From Lysobacteraceae bacterium (lineage in GTDB: Bacteria > Pseudomonadota > Gammaproteobacteria > Xanthomonadales > Xanthomonadaceae), in contig JAIXVL010000103.1 of the NCBI GenBank assembly GCA_027483045.1, forward strand, positions 1-46,961: a stretch of DNA of 46,961 nt. Direction: 5' to 3'. A program made the translations under genes and the position numbers. Positions 31,641-40,580 of the stretch are shown here, piece after piece. Position 1 is the first letter of the stretch. Every line of letters starts with the position of its first letter. Below the pieces are notes generated by a model, which saw only the letters and a program-made list of their open reading frames with translations, was not told the origin of the DNA and searched no databases.

Positions 31641-32807
31641 TTAATCCAGTACGCGGCAGAACGCGGCCTTCAAGTAGCGGCTTTCCTGCACATGCGCCAG
31701 CCACGGGTGGTCGGCGCCCGCACCTGCCACCTTGATGATCTGCAGCGTGCGATTGGCGTAGAAGGCCGCGCGACGCAACATATCAAGGAACTCTTCTTCG
31801 CTCACCAAGCCGGTGCACGAGAAGGTGGCGAACAGCGCGCCCGGCTTGCACACACCCAGCGCTAGCTTGTTCATGTCGAGGTACTTCTTGAGCGCCGGAA
31901 TCACCTGCTCGCGATCGCGGGTCATCTTGGCGGGATCAAGAATCACCACGTCATAGTGCTCGCCGCGGGCCGCTGCTTCGCGTAGCCAAGGAAAAATGTC
32001 GGCCTGAACAAAACGCGGGCGCACACCGTTCAACTTGGCATTGCCTTTGGCAATCTCGATCACTGCTTCATCGATATCCACACCAAGCACATCGGCGGCA
32101 CCGCGCGCGGCTGCATACACGGCAAAGCCACCGGTGTTGCAGCACAGGTCGAGCACGGTCTTGCCTTCCACCTGCTGCGACAACCACTCGCGGTTATCGC
32201 GCTGGTCGGCAAAGAAACCGGTCTTGTGCGCGCTGCCCGGGGCGGCACGGAACTTGATGCCGTACTCGGTGATCACGGCAGGCTTCGGAATGTCTTGTTC
32301 GTGCAGATCGAAGCTTTCCTGCTTCTGCACGTGCTCATCGGCGTACCAGTAGAAGCGGCAACCGGGGAACTGCGCGGAAAGCGCCGAGAAGATCCACTCG
32401 CGATGGCGGAAAGCACCGGCCGAGAAAAACTCCACCACCACTAAATCAGCGTAACGATCCACCACAAGACCAGAGATGCCATCGCCTTCGGAATGCACCA
32501 CGCGCCAAGCATCACTCACCGAATCGAGTTTCAGAATGTCGCGGCGCAAGCTGACCGCAGCGGCGATCTTCTGGTGGAACCAGGCTTCGTCAATCGCCTC
32601 GTCGGGGTCGGTAGTGAGCACACGGAGCGCAATGCGCGAGTGCCCGTTGTAGAACCCTCGACCACACCATCTGCCATCGCGATCGTAGATCTCAACGATG
32701 CTGCCGGGACGCGGCTTTGTCGGCGGCTTGTCCACCATCTTCTGGAAAATCCAAGGATGGCTGGAGCGGCGTTCAATCTTCAGGCGGACGGCAGTGTTTT
32801 CGTTCAT
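31641..32807 (-). CDS. rlmI: RlmI-like 23S rRNA (cytosine-C5) methyltransferase
   Basis: A 388-residue class I SAM-dependent methyltransferase. An N-terminal PUA-type domain (about 5-85, HPWIFQKMV; PGSIVEIYDRDGRWCGRGFY) precedes a RlmI-type middle part and the SAM domain: HKTGFFADQRDNREWLSQQV, motif I VLDLCCNTGGFAVYAAARGA, VLGVDIDEAVIEIAKGNAKL, motif IV DPAKMTRDREQV (DPPK is more usual) and FSCTGLVSEEEF with the catalytic-type Cys. E. coli RlmI makes m5C1962 in 23S rRNA; the exact site here is inferred. The ATG at 32807 follows TACAAT by 6 bases, with no clear ribosome site. Confidence 0.87.
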   Translation of the reverse strand: MNENTAVRLKIERRSSHPWIFQKMVDKPPTKPRPGSIVEIYDRDGRWCGRGFYNGHSRIALRVLTTDPDEAIDEAWFHQKIAAAVSLRRDILKLDSVSDAWRVVHSEGDGISGLVVDRYADLVVVEFFSAGAFRHREWIFSALSAQFPGCRFYWYADEHVQKQESFDLHEQDIPKPAVITEYGIKFRAAPGSAHKTGFFADQRDNREWLSQQVEGKTVLDLCCNTGGFAVYAAARGAADVLGVDIDEAVIEIAKGNAKLNGVRPRFVQADIFPWLREAAARGEHYDVVILDPAKMTRDREQVIPALKKYLDMNKLALGVCKPGALFATFSCTGLVSEEEFLDMLRRAAFYANRTLQIIKVAGAGADHPWLAHVQESRYLKAAFCRVLD

Positions 32808-32829
32808 GCCCACATTGTAGCCGCGCGGA

Positions 32830-33981
32830 CTAGGACGCGACTTCCACCCGGTCACGACCAGCCGCTTTGGCCCGATACAGCGCTGCGTCCGCCCGGCTCA
32901 GCAATTCGTGCAGTGGTTCGCTTGAACTCCTGCCCTCGGCGACCCCGATGGAGACCGTGAGCTTGATCGTCTCGCCAGCCAGATACAGCGGCGCTTCGCA
33001 AACCGCTTCGCGCAGGCGTTGGGCGAGCTGCTTGGCCGCATCCACATCGGTGTTGGGCAAGAGCAGAACAAACTCCTCGCCACCCAAACGGGCAATCACA
33101 TCGGTGGCGCGGGCGTGCACGCGCAGGTGGCTTCCCAGCCAACACAAGGCTTCATCCCCTGCCGCATGGCCCAAGCGATCATTAATGGCCTTGAAGTGAT
33201 CGGCATCTACCATCAGGGCCGAGATCGGGTGCTCGCGATCACGGAGCAAAGGTTCGGCCAATTCATCCAATCGTCTGCGATTCGGCAAGCCTGTGAGTGG
33301 GTCGCTGTTGGCGGCATCGCGCAACTCCGCTTGTAAGCGCGTTCCCACCATCAGGACGAACCCGAAGGCGCCGCCCAAAGGCGAAAGCGTTGCCAGCAGG
33401 TGCAGGCCCATTTGCAAGGGATGCAGTTCCAAAGCGGATTGAACTGGCTGCCCGAAGACTTGATTGAGTGCGCGAGCGACCAAGACCGCAGTGGGAAGCA
33501 GCAGAAAGAGCGCGACGACACGATACGTGCGTGGCCAATGCTTTGGCCCGCGACGCCACATCACCCAAACGGAATCGAGCGCGATCCACGTCAGCGCCAC
33601 AGTGACGATCACAATTCGTGCGCTGAGGTTTTCCCAGGCGTAGAGGAAGATCGCCGCGCCCGCGAGCAGCACGAGAAGTAAGCCCACGTCACGGCGACGC
33701 GCGTAGGGCTCACCGAAGTAGCGGCGCAGAGCGCGATTCATTTCGATGAAGGCCCACAGCAGCAAGCCGTTGGCCATCACCACCGAAAAGGCATCGGGAA
33801 TGCTGCCACGCTCGGCATATAGCACCCAGCCCGCGCCCTGATACACCAAGGCCAAGGCCCAGTGGCGCAACAGCGCCTTCAGTGCAGGAGGCGAGCCCTC
33901 GCTGACATAGGCAATGACCGCCGCCATGAGCAAGCACAGTGCGGTCGCCACCAACATCAATGTCTTCAGATCCAGTGTCAT
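32830..33981 (-). CDS. Membrane diguanylate cyclase (intact GGEEF)
   Basis: A 383-residue protein. The N-terminal 215 residues hold about six membrane segments (for example TLMLVATALCLLMAAVIAYV and VGLLLVLLAGAAIFLYAW). The GGDEF domain (about 218-375) has ANSDPLTGLPNRRRLDELAE, ISALMVDADHFKAINDRLGH, then RATDVIARLGGEEFVLLLPN: the active-site GGEEF is intact and RATD at five residues upstream is a match to the RxxD inhibitory site. It should make c-di-GMP from two GTP, with product feedback control. AAGGGGAC lies about 4 bases before the ATG. It is the only clearly active cyclase in the window, against two phosphodiesterase-like proteins. Confidence 0.93.
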   Translation of the reverse strand: MTLDLKTLMLVATALCLLMAAVIAYVSEGSPPALKALLRHWALALVYQGAGWVLYAERGSIPDAFSVVMANGLLLWAFIEMNRALRRYFGEPYARRRDVGLLLVLLAGAAIFLYAWENLSARIVIVTVALTWIALDSVWVMWRRGPKHWPRTYRVVALFLLLPTAVLVARALNQVFGQPVQSALELHPLQMGLHLLATLSPLGGAFGFVLMVGTRLQAELRDAANSDPLTGLPNRRRLDELAEPLLRDREHPISALMVDADHFKAINDRLGHAAGDEALCWLGSHLRVHARATDVIARLGGEEFVLLLPNTDVDAAKQLAQRLREAVCEAPLYLAGETIKLTVSIGVAEGRSSSEPLHELLSRADAALYRAKAAGRDRVEVAS

Positions 33982-34064
33982 GCCGTCCCCTTGGCTTCAT
34001 TGTGGGCAAAAGCGCCACGCTGCGTCACGCTTGAATGACGCCAAGGCGCCCCCACCCTTGCCGG

Positions 34065-34877
34065 ATGGAAACGCCTGTACCCGTCTACGACAGCGCCGCC
34101 TTGGCGCGCAGCCATCGGCAAAGAGCCGCCGATGCCCTGTTCGCCAGCCTCGCGTTTGTGGCCCTGCTCGGCGTGGTGCACTTCGCCAGCTTTGCGTGGC
34201 CGTCGCTGAGCGATTGGGGTGTGGTGCCGCACACCTTGCTTGGGCTGGTCGGCATCCTCACTGCGCCGCTATTGCATGCCGACTGGGGCCATCTGGGCTC
34301 CAACGCCGTTGGGCTGGTGGTGCTGGGCACCTTGCTGGGCGCTGTGTACCCGAAGTCGGCGGGTCGCATCGTTCTGCTCGGCTGGATTGGCGCAGGCGTG
34401 TTCACTTGGTTGATCGGCCGACCGTCGAATCACATCGGCGCATCGGGCTTGGTGCACACCCTCTTCTTCGCGCTGTTTGCGTTGGCCGTGCTGCGTCGCG
34501 ATCGCCCAGCGCTGGTGGCAGCCTTCGTGGCGATGATGCTGTTTGGCGGCATGCTGCTCACCGTGCTGCCGCAAGAGCTGCGCGTGAGTTGGGAAATGCA
34601 CGCGGGCGGCGCACTGTCTGGCCTGATGGCCGCATGGTGGTGGCGTCATCGCGACCCGCCGCCGCCACGCCCTCGCTACTCGTGGGAGATCGAAGAAGCC
34701 GAGGCGGAAGACGCCGCGGCACAGCGCGCGCTGGAGCAAGCCACCTTCGAGCCCCCGCGCCCTGAGGACGTGCCCGTGCTATGGGTGCGCCGCGAGGAAC
34801 AGCGTGGACAGGTGTTGGAATTTCGACCGCGCCCACCTGCATCGCCCTCAAGCGGAAGCAGGGATTCCAACCCCTAA
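34065..34877 (+). CDS. Rhomboid-family intramembrane serine protease with long C-terminal tail
   Basis: A 270-residue membrane protein. About six membrane segments cover residues 20-195. The family motifs are seen in order: LLHADWGHLGSNAVGLVVLG (HxxxN in L1/TM2), the Ser motif NHIGASGLVHTLFFALFALA (GASG, catalytic Ser) and the His in WEMHAGGALSGLMAAWWW (catalytic His). After TM6 there is a cytoplasmic tail of about 70 residues rich in Pro, Glu and Arg (ending near PRPPASPSSGSRDSNP) that most rhomboids lack. The start at 34065 is preferred; an ATG at 34035 is in frame. It is divergent from the diguanylate cyclase gene. The substrate is unknown. Confidence 0.88.
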   Translation: METPVPVYDSAALARSHRQRAADALFASLAFVALLGVVHFASFAWPSLSDWGVVPHTLLGLVGILTAPLLHADWGHLGSNAVGLVVLGTLLGAVYPKSAGRIVLLGWIGAGVFTWLIGRPSNHIGASGLVHTLFFALFALAVLRRDRPALVAAFVAMMLFGGMLLTVLPQELRVSWEMHAGGALSGLMAAWWWRHRDPPPPRPRYSWEIEEAEAEDAAAQRALEQATFEPPRPEDVPVLWVRREEQRGQVLEFRPRPPASPSSGSRDSNP

Positions 34878-34889
34878 TGCACGCTGCGT

Positions 34890-36146
34890 TTAGTCGGTGC
34901 GCAGCGCGGCGATTGGATCAAGCTGTGCGGCTTGGCGTGCCGGATAAACGCCGAAACCAAGACCCACCACGGTGCACGCGAACACGGCAGAGATGAGCGG
35001 CAGAAACGCCCACGCCACCTGCCAGCCCGCCAATGCGGCAATGGCATAGGCCAGCACAGCACCAAACACCACGCCCAAAATCGAGCCCGCCATGCAGATG
35101 GCGGCCGCCTCGCGCAGGAAGCGCGCAATGATGTCTTCCTGACGCGCACCCAGCGCGCGCAGCAAGCCAATCTCGCGACGACGCTCCAGCACGTTGGCCA
35201 GCATGATGTTCATGATGCCGATGCCGCCCACGAGCAAGGACACCGCAGCAATGGCGGCCATGACCACGCGAAAGATCTGCTGCGTTTGCTGATGCTGACG
35301 GAAGAGCTGCGCCGGCACGACCAAGCGATAGTCCTTCGCACCGGCGTGGCGTTGATCGAGCAAAGAGGACAACGCACGCGCACCGCTTTCGATGCCCTCC
35401 GGAGCTTCGAGTTTCACCAGCAAGCGATCGAGTTCGTCTTGCATCGGGTTCGAAGCGAAACGATTCAGCGCCGCTGACAAGGGCACGAAGACACGATTGG
35501 TTTCCAGACCCAGCTGCACACCCTCGAAGGCCTCTGCCGACAGGTCGCGATCCGCGAGCACGCCGACGACGCGCATCCAGACATGGTTGACCTTGACCTG
35601 TTGGCCCACCGCATCGCCCTTTGGAAACAGGTCGCGCGCGGCTTGATGCCCCAATACAGCCACCGCGGCAATGCGCTGCTCATCGCGATCTTCGAACACG
35701 CGCCCTTCTGCCACTTCCAAAGACGACAGAGCGAAGAAAGATGGCGTCACGCCAAAGGCTTGCGCGTCGGAAGCGGCATGGTCGCTACTCACGCTATCGG
35801 TGCGAATGGCCTTCTCTGCCGCACTGGCCACTGCCCCAGGAACGATGCTCAGCGCCGCTTCGGCGTCGGCGCGCGTGAGGCCAAGACTGCGCTCGCGCAG
35901 TTCGCGCAAAGCCGTTTCATCGGTGGGCGCAGTCGCTTCCACGACCAGATTGTTCAGACCCAAACCTTCGACCAGACGCAGAGCTTCGCGGCGGCTGCCC
36001 TCGCCGACGGCTTGCATCGCCACAATCGAGCCCACGCCAAAAATGAGACCCAAGAGCGTGAGCCCCGTGCGCAACTTGCGTCGCGCCAGTTCATCGAAGG
36101 CTTCAATCCAACCCGCCCGATCAAGCAGCATCTCGCGACGAATCAT
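34890..36146 (-). CDS. ABC export permease of the MacB/FtsX type
   Basis: A 418-residue inner-membrane protein with the MacB/FtsX layout: TM1 near residues 25-50 (RKLRTGLTLLGLIFGVGSIV), a large periplasmic domain (about 55-285, with RDLFPKGDAVGQQVKVNHVW), then three membrane segments at the C-terminus with AIAAVSLLVGGIGIMNIMLA, RRREIGLLRALGARQEDIIA and GVYPARQAAQLDPIAALRTD. There is no fused ATPase domain; the ATPase is the first gene of the operon at 39337-40014. The start overlaps the stop of the preceding adaptor gene (ATGA). Together with three adaptors it should pump a molecule out of the periplasm or inner membrane; substrate unknown. Confidence 0.93.
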   Translation of the reverse strand: MIRREMLLDRAGWIEAFDELARRKLRTGLTLLGLIFGVGSIVAMQAVGEGSRREALRLVEGLGLNNLVVEATAPTDETALRELRERSLGLTRADAEAALSIVPGAVASAAEKAIRTDSVSSDHAASDAQAFGVTPSFFALSSLEVAEGRVFEDRDEQRIAAVAVLGHQAARDLFPKGDAVGQQVKVNHVWMRVVGVLADRDLSAEAFEGVQLGLETNRVFVPLSAALNRFASNPMQDELDRLLVKLEAPEGIESGARALSSLLDQRHAGAKDYRLVVPAQLFRQHQQTQQIFRVVMAAIAAVSLLVGGIGIMNIMLANVLERRREIGLLRALGARQEDIIARFLREAAAICMAGSILGVVFGAVLAYAIAALAGWQVAWAFLPLISAVFACTVVGLGFGVYPARQAAQLDPIAALRTD

Positions 36147-37402
36147 GCGCCACGCTCCGGTCGGCCACGGCGACGCTCAGGCGTCGTTTCCTCTGTCGCC
36201 GACGATGCAGCGGAGGACTCGGAAGTGAGCAACACCGTGTCGCCCGCCTGCAGACCTTCCGTCACTTCAGAACGCGCGGGACCACGCACACCTAAAGTCA
36301 CTGATCGTTTCTGCGGCTCGCCATCCACGAGGATTTGCACGTACACGGCGTCACCATCGCTGCGCAAAGCCAGATTCGGCACCGTCAGCGCCTCGTCGGA
36401 TTGCTTCATCACCACGCGCGCAGCGAAGGCTTGGCCCGGCACCCAGCGCTCACGCGTCGCCAATTCGGCAGGAACACGTGCCTTGAAGGCCAAGAACTTC
36501 ACGGGGCTCTGCCGCGATGCGGCGCGCGGCGCACTGGCCACCCAACTAATCGTGCTCTCGAATTGCTTTTCCGGTTGACCCATCGGCTGCAACAGCACGC
36601 GCTGACCGACGGCCAAACCCTGCGACTCGATTTGGGGAAGGCTCAACTCCACTTCCAGCGCCGAGGTATCCGGCAGGCTCGCGAAGTCATTGCCCGCCCA
36701 CATCTGTGCGCCCAGCTGCGGCTTCTCACCGCTCCAGTCGGCATCCAGCACGAACACGCCGTCATGCGGCGCCTTCAGTTCCAGCGCAGCGAGATCTGCC
36801 TTCCGTGTATCGACATTGGTGGCCACCGTGCTGCGCTGCGCCGCGAGGACATTGAGCTCCGCGCCACCGCGCTCCGCGGTTTGGCCCTGCCGCCAATCCA
36901 GGACCTCGCGCTTTTCGCCCAGATAGCGCTCGTCCGCTACGGCATCAAGCACCACATTGCGAGCAATCGCTTCAAAGTCGGCTTTGGCATAACGCTGGGC
37001 AATGGCCAGATCGCTTTGCACCTGAGCCAAATCAACATCAAGGCGGCCACTGCCCACGTCCAGCTCCGCTTCTTTTGCAGCGCGCGACAAGGCATTTCGC
37101 TCAAGGTCGAGCAGCGCCTTATCCAGTTCCAACTGGGTTTGTTCGGCACCGAAACGCGCCACCACATCGCCGGCCTTCACCACGCTGCCATCGGCCGCCA
37201 TCCAAACCAGCTGCCGCTGTGACCATTGCGTGCCAGGCACCATGAGCGAGGTGGCTTTGGCCGCCTTCAACTCACCCTGCGCGGCCACCGAGAAATCCGC
37301 AGGCCCAAGGGCCAAAACTTCTTGCGGTGCGGCAGGCTCACCGTCGCTGCTGCAGGCATTCAAAAACAATAGGCCAAAGACGGCCAAGGCGATTCGACTC
37401 AT
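36143..37402 (-). CDS. HlyD/MacA-type periplasmic adaptor, lipoprotein (third of three)
   Basis: A 419-residue periplasmic adaptor. It has a lipobox signal (FGLLFLNACSSDGEP, Cys at about 17), so it is probably lipid-anchored. Features are a barrel-sandwich part with VKAGDVVARFGAEQTQLELD, a helical hairpin of about 80 residues (KALLDLERNALSRAAKEAEL to RYAKADFEA), LELKAPHDGVFVLDADWSGE, a beta-barrel domain (EVELSLPQIESQGLAVGQRV) and a membrane-proximal end. The C-terminus is Arg/Glu rich. Start and stop overlap the neighbouring genes by four bases (ATGA). It differs from the two other adaptors by being a lipoprotein. Confidence 0.9.
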   Translation of the reverse strand: MSRIALAVFGLLFLNACSSDGEPAAPQEVLALGPADFSVAAQGELKAAKATSLMVPGTQWSQRQLVWMAADGSVVKAGDVVARFGAEQTQLELDKALLDLERNALSRAAKEAELDVGSGRLDVDLAQVQSDLAIAQRYAKADFEAIARNVVLDAVADERYLGEKREVLDWRQGQTAERGGAELNVLAAQRSTVATNVDTRKADLAALELKAPHDGVFVLDADWSGEKPQLGAQMWAGNDFASLPDTSALEVELSLPQIESQGLAVGQRVLLQPMGQPEKQFESTISWVASAPRAASRQSPVKFLAFKARVPAELATRERWVPGQAFAARVVMKQSDEALTVPNLALRSDGDAVYVQILVDGEPQKRSVTLGVRGPARSEVTEGLQAGDTVLLTSESSAASSATEETTPERRRGRPERGA

Positions 37403-38373
37403 GGGGCTTCTCCGACTGCATCGCCTTGAGCGGCGGCCTGCAGGCTCACACTGACCGCTTGGCCGGGACGCAGGCCTTGGGTATTGCCTTGAATATCCAG
37501 CTCCACGTCCACCACGGGAATGGGCTGTCGCCGTGATTTGCTGCGCACCGAAGCGCCCACGCGTGTCACCACCGCATCGAACTGCCGCCCTGCACCACCT
37601 TCAACGCGCACCGTCGCCGCCTGACCTTCGCGCACGCGGAACAGATCACGCTCCGTTGCGGTGGCACGCACCACGAGGGTGGCAGGGTCTGGAATCTCGG
37701 CCACCGATTGGCCAACGAATACCTGCGTACCCACTTCGAATCGCTCACCGCGCCACCCACTGCGCACCACCAGCACGCCATCGCGCGGCGCCTTGACCTG
37801 CAATTGCCCCAAGGCGGTAGCCAACATTCCAGCTTCGGCGCTCAGTTGCGTGACTTCCGCTTCGACCAAAGCACGCTCGGCACGTCGTTGCTCAGCGCGC
37901 GCGCGCTCACGTTGCTCAATCAAGGGCTGTCTTGCTTCTGCACGCTGGCGCTCTGCCACCAGCTTCTTGTAGTCGACCGATCGCAAGAGCTCGGCGGGCT
38001 GTTCGGCTTTGCGCGTGGCCTTCGCCAACTCGGCGCGCTGTTCCTCAATGCTCAGCGTTTCGGTGCGCTCGCGCTCGGCAAGGTCGAGCAGCAACCGTTC
38101 CAACTCGCTGCGCTTTTCATTGAGCTTGCTTTGCGCTTCCACCAAGCGGCGCTGCAGGTCGCCTGCGTCAAACGCGACGACGACCTGATCCTTCTTCACC
38201 GCAGAACCGTCAGGCAGCAGCTGCGTGATCTGGTACTGCCATTGACCATCGACCGATGGCGGGCTGATGGAAACGCTTTTCTCGGCGGCAATCTCACCTT
38301 CCAAACGCAGGGTTTCGGCACTCAGTCGCAGAGGTACGGCACTCAGGGCAAGAAGCAGCAAGGCGACCTTCAT
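37399..38373 (-). CDS. HlyD/MacA-type periplasmic adaptor (second of three)
   Basis: A 324-residue adaptor starting with a short signal peptide (MKVALLLLALSAVPLRLSAE). The ATG at 38373 has GGAG 8 bases upstream. The order of parts is typical: an initial barrel half (LEGEIAAEKSVSISPPSVDG, AVKKDQVVVAFDAGDLQRRL), a long helical hairpin rich in Glu, Arg and Gln (about 85-175), then LQVKAPRDGVLVVRSGWRGE, the beta-barrel region (TLVVRATATERDLFRVREGQ, ATVRVEGG) and the C-terminal portion (VVDVELDIQGNTQGLRPGQA). It overlaps the adaptors on both sides by 4 bases. Confidence 0.9.
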   Translation of the reverse strand: MKVALLLLALSAVPLRLSAETLRLEGEIAAEKSVSISPPSVDGQWQYQITQLLPDGSAVKKDQVVVAFDAGDLQRRLVEAQSKLNEKRSELERLLLDLAERERTETLSIEEQRAELAKATRKAEQPAELLRSVDYKKLVAERQRAEARQPLIEQRERARAEQRRAERALVEAEVTQLSAEAGMLATALGQLQVKAPRDGVLVVRSGWRGERFEVGTQVFVGQSVAEIPDPATLVVRATATERDLFRVREGQAATVRVEGGAGRQFDAVVTRVGASVRSKSRRQPIPVVDVELDIQGNTQGLRPGQAVSVSLQAAAQGDAVGEAP

Positions 38374-39353
38374 GGCGTCGCTCCTGCATCGGCGGCCAGC
38401 GCCACTTCGACACGAGCACTCATTCCGGGCCGCAGGGGCACACCGGGCTCCGTCGGCAAGGCCACATCCACCACAAAGTAGCGACCACGCCCCCACTCTG
38501 CCTTCGGCTCCGGCGCGCCGGAAATCGCTGCGATGCGGCCCTCAATGCTGCGGCCGGGCAAGGCATCAAAGGACACCGCAACGGTCTGCCCGGTCTTCAA
38601 GCCGGGGCGATCAACGTCCAAAGCAAACGCGCGCACGGCCAAGGCACCGGCGCCAATCACTTCGCCGATCACATTGCCGGGATTCGCCGACAGGCCTTCT
38701 TGGTAGCGCTGCCCGCTCCACGGGTGGAAACCAAAGATCACCGTACCGGCGCGCGTGGCGCGCTGTTCCGCGCGTGAGATCTGGTGCTCGGCAAAACGCA
38801 GGTCTGCGGCCAGTTGGTCAATCTCCAAAGCGCCGTCGCGACGACGACGCGAGACCGCTTCCTGCGCCGCCGCGCTTTCGCGTTGCTTCAATGCATGCTC
38901 GCGCTGCGCGCGCTGCTGCTCGCCCTGATAGCGGTCGTAATCGATACGGGCTACATAGTCCGCTGGAATCGCCGCATCGACATCGGCTTTGGCCAAAGCC
39001 GCCACGGCATCGACAAGAGCAAGGTCCGCATCGATGCGGAGCACGTTCAGCTCAGCCACTTCTTTGTCGATGCGCGCTTTGGCCAGCGCAATCTGACTCT
39101 TGAGCGTGGTGATCTGGCTCAAGGCAGCACCCGGATCAATGCGCACCAGCACATCGCCAGGTTTCACGGCCGTGCCGTCGGGCACCAGATAGCGCAGCAC
39201 CACAGGTGAGGAATTCGACATCGGCGTGTACACCGATTCGGCATCAGTGGAGCGCACGGCACCGGAAAGCAGAATGGTTTGCGCCCAAAGCGCCGGCGCG
39301 AACAACAGCGCGCCAATGGCCGGAAGCGCGGCAAGCTTATTGGCGTTGGTCAT
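38370..39353 (-). CDS. HlyD/MacA-type periplasmic adaptor (first of three)
   Basis: A 327-residue adaptor with an N-terminal signal peptide (ALPAIGALLFAPALWAQT). It contains the barrel-sandwich pattern LRYLVPDGTAVKPGDVLVRI, a helical hairpin (about 75-165), RAGTVIFGFHPWSGQRYQEG, and the beta-barrel part LDVDRPGLKTGQTVAVSFDA. Its start overlaps the end of the ATPase gene by 17 bases, and its stop overlaps the next adaptor gene by 4. It is similar in shape to the second adaptor, but sequence similarity by eye is low, so recent tandem duplication is not obvious. Confidence 0.9.
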   Translation of the reverse strand: MTNANKLAALPAIGALLFAPALWAQTILLSGAVRSTDAESVYTPMSNSSPVVLRYLVPDGTAVKPGDVLVRIDPGAALSQITTLKSQIALAKARIDKEVAELNVLRIDADLALVDAVAALAKADVDAAIPADYVARIDYDRYQGEQQRAQREHALKQRESAAAQEAVSRRRRDGALEIDQLAADLRFAEHQISRAEQRATRAGTVIFGFHPWSGQRYQEGLSANPGNVIGEVIGAGALAVRAFALDVDRPGLKTGQTVAVSFDALPGRSIEGRIAAISGAPEPKAEWGRGRYFVVDVALPTEPGVPLRPGMSARVEVALAADAGATP

Positions 39354-40014
39354 GATCGATCCTCCCGTCCTTGAGGCGCACCTGACGCGGCGCTTCTGCG
39401 GCCAAACCCATGTCGTGCGTCACCATCACCACCGTCTGCCCAGCCGCATTCAATTCGCGCAGAAGATCGAGAATGTCGGCAGCGCTTCGCGAATCCAGAT
39501 TGCCCGTAGGCTCATCGGCCAGCAGCAGGGCAGGATTCAAGACCAAGGAGCGCGCAATCGCGGCGCGCTGCATTTGTCCGCCCGAAAGCTCGGATGGCCG
39601 GTGGTGCGTACGTTCGCCTAACCCTACGCGCTCCAGCAGTTCGCGCGCTCGTGTTGGCACATCGTGCCCCGGCGCAACGCGCGAGAAGCGCAGCGGCAGC
39701 AAGACGTTCTCCAGCACCGTCAGGCGGGGCATGAGATGGAAGCTCTGAAAAACGAAACCGATGCGCTGGTTGCGTGCATCGCTGAGTGCGGCGTCATCCA
39801 AGCCCGCCACGTCCACGCTTTCCAGCAAGTAGCGGCCCTCGTCGGGGCGGTCCAAGCAGCCCAGCACATTGAGCAGGGTGGATTTGCCCGAGCCCGACGA
39901 TCCGGTGATTGCCACGAATTCGCCGCGATCAATGTGCAAGCTCACGCCGGCCAGGGCCTGCACAGTTTGGCCGCCCGTTCGGTAGCGGCGAATGATGTTT
40001 TCGAGTTCGATCAT
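39337..40014 (-). CDS. ABC transporter ATPase of the MacB/LolD type
   Basis: A 225-residue nucleotide-binding protein. It shows the Walker A GSSGSGKSTLLN, Q loop (FVFQSFHLMPRLTVLENVLL), signature SELSGGQMQRAAIARSLVLN, Walker B ALLLADEPTGNLDS and the switch His in MVTHDMG. This set is typical of the LolD/MacB/FtsE group. The ATG at 40014 (MIELENIIRRY) gives the normal N-terminus; an upstream ATG at 40074 adds 20 unlike residues. No strong ribosome site is visible. It is the first gene of the five-gene export operon and lies 85 bases after the Lrp-like gene. Confidence 0.93.
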   Translation of the reverse strand: MIELENIIRRYRTGGQTVQALAGVSLHIDRGEFVAITGSSGSGKSTLLNVLGCLDRPDEGRYLLESVDVAGLDDAALSDARNQRIGFVFQSFHLMPRLTVLENVLLPLRFSRVAPGHDVPTRARELLERVGLGERTHHRPSELSGGQMQRAAIARSLVLNPALLLADEPTGNLDSRSAADILDLLRELNAAGQTVVMVTHDMGLAAEAPRQVRLKDGRIDHDQRQ

Positions 40015-40099
40015 GGAGAGCGAGGATGCCGATAGGGGCGTGATGGTTGCAGCGACGTCGCTTATTCCACCCATGCGCTTGCGACGCGCAGAGGGCGCG

Positions 40100-40546
40100 T
40101 CACTTCACCGCGCGCAGCACAAAGCTCGAGTTGACATCGGCCACTTGCCCGCCGGCCAGAAGCCGGTCGAGCAAGAACTTCGAAAAGTGGTCGAGGTCAC
40201 GCACCAGAACTTCAATTAGATAGTCCATGTCACCGGTTAATGCGTGGCAGCGCACCACTTCGGTCCAGGCATTGATGTCTTCCGCGAAGCGAGCGATGTC
40301 GGCCGCACCGTGGCTCTTCAGTTGCACGCGCACAAAGGCGCGCAGACCGAGGCCCATGCGCGCGGCGTTCAATTCGGCGCGATAGCCGGCAATCACGCCA
40401 TCGGCCTCTAAGCGCTGCACGCGACGCAGGCAGGCGGAGGGCGAGAGCTTCACCTGCTCGGCTAACTCCACATTGCTCAGGCGGCCATCCTCTTGGAGCT
40501 CCTTCAAAATGGCGAGATCGGTGCGGTCGAGTTCGGGTTCGCGCAT
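40100..40546 (-). CDS. Lrp/AsnC-family transcriptional regulator
   Basis: A 148-residue DNA-binding protein. The HTH domain covers about 1-60 (LDRTDLAILKELQEDGRLSN and LAEQVKLSPSACLRRVQRLE), followed by a RAM/AsnC ligand domain (about 70-140) with VRCHALTGDMDYLIEVLVRD, the amino-acid-binding region of Lrp proteins. ATG 40546 has AGAGGA upstream; a GTG at 40567 is an alternative. The gene is divergent from phhA with a 129-base gap holding an inverted repeat and a direct repeat, so control of phhA in response to an aromatic amino acid is the natural guess. It could also affect the ABC operon downstream on its own strand. Confidence 0.92.
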   Translation of the reverse strand: MREPELDRTDLAILKELQEDGRLSNVELAEQVKLSPSACLRRVQRLEADGVIAGYRAELNAARMGLGLRAFVRVQLKSHGAADIARFAEDINAWTEVVRCHALTGDMDYLIEVLVRDLDHFSKFLLDRLLAGGQVADVNSSFVLRAVK

Positions 40547-40580
40547 CTTGAGGTCCTCTGGCGTCACTTCTGTGCATGAT

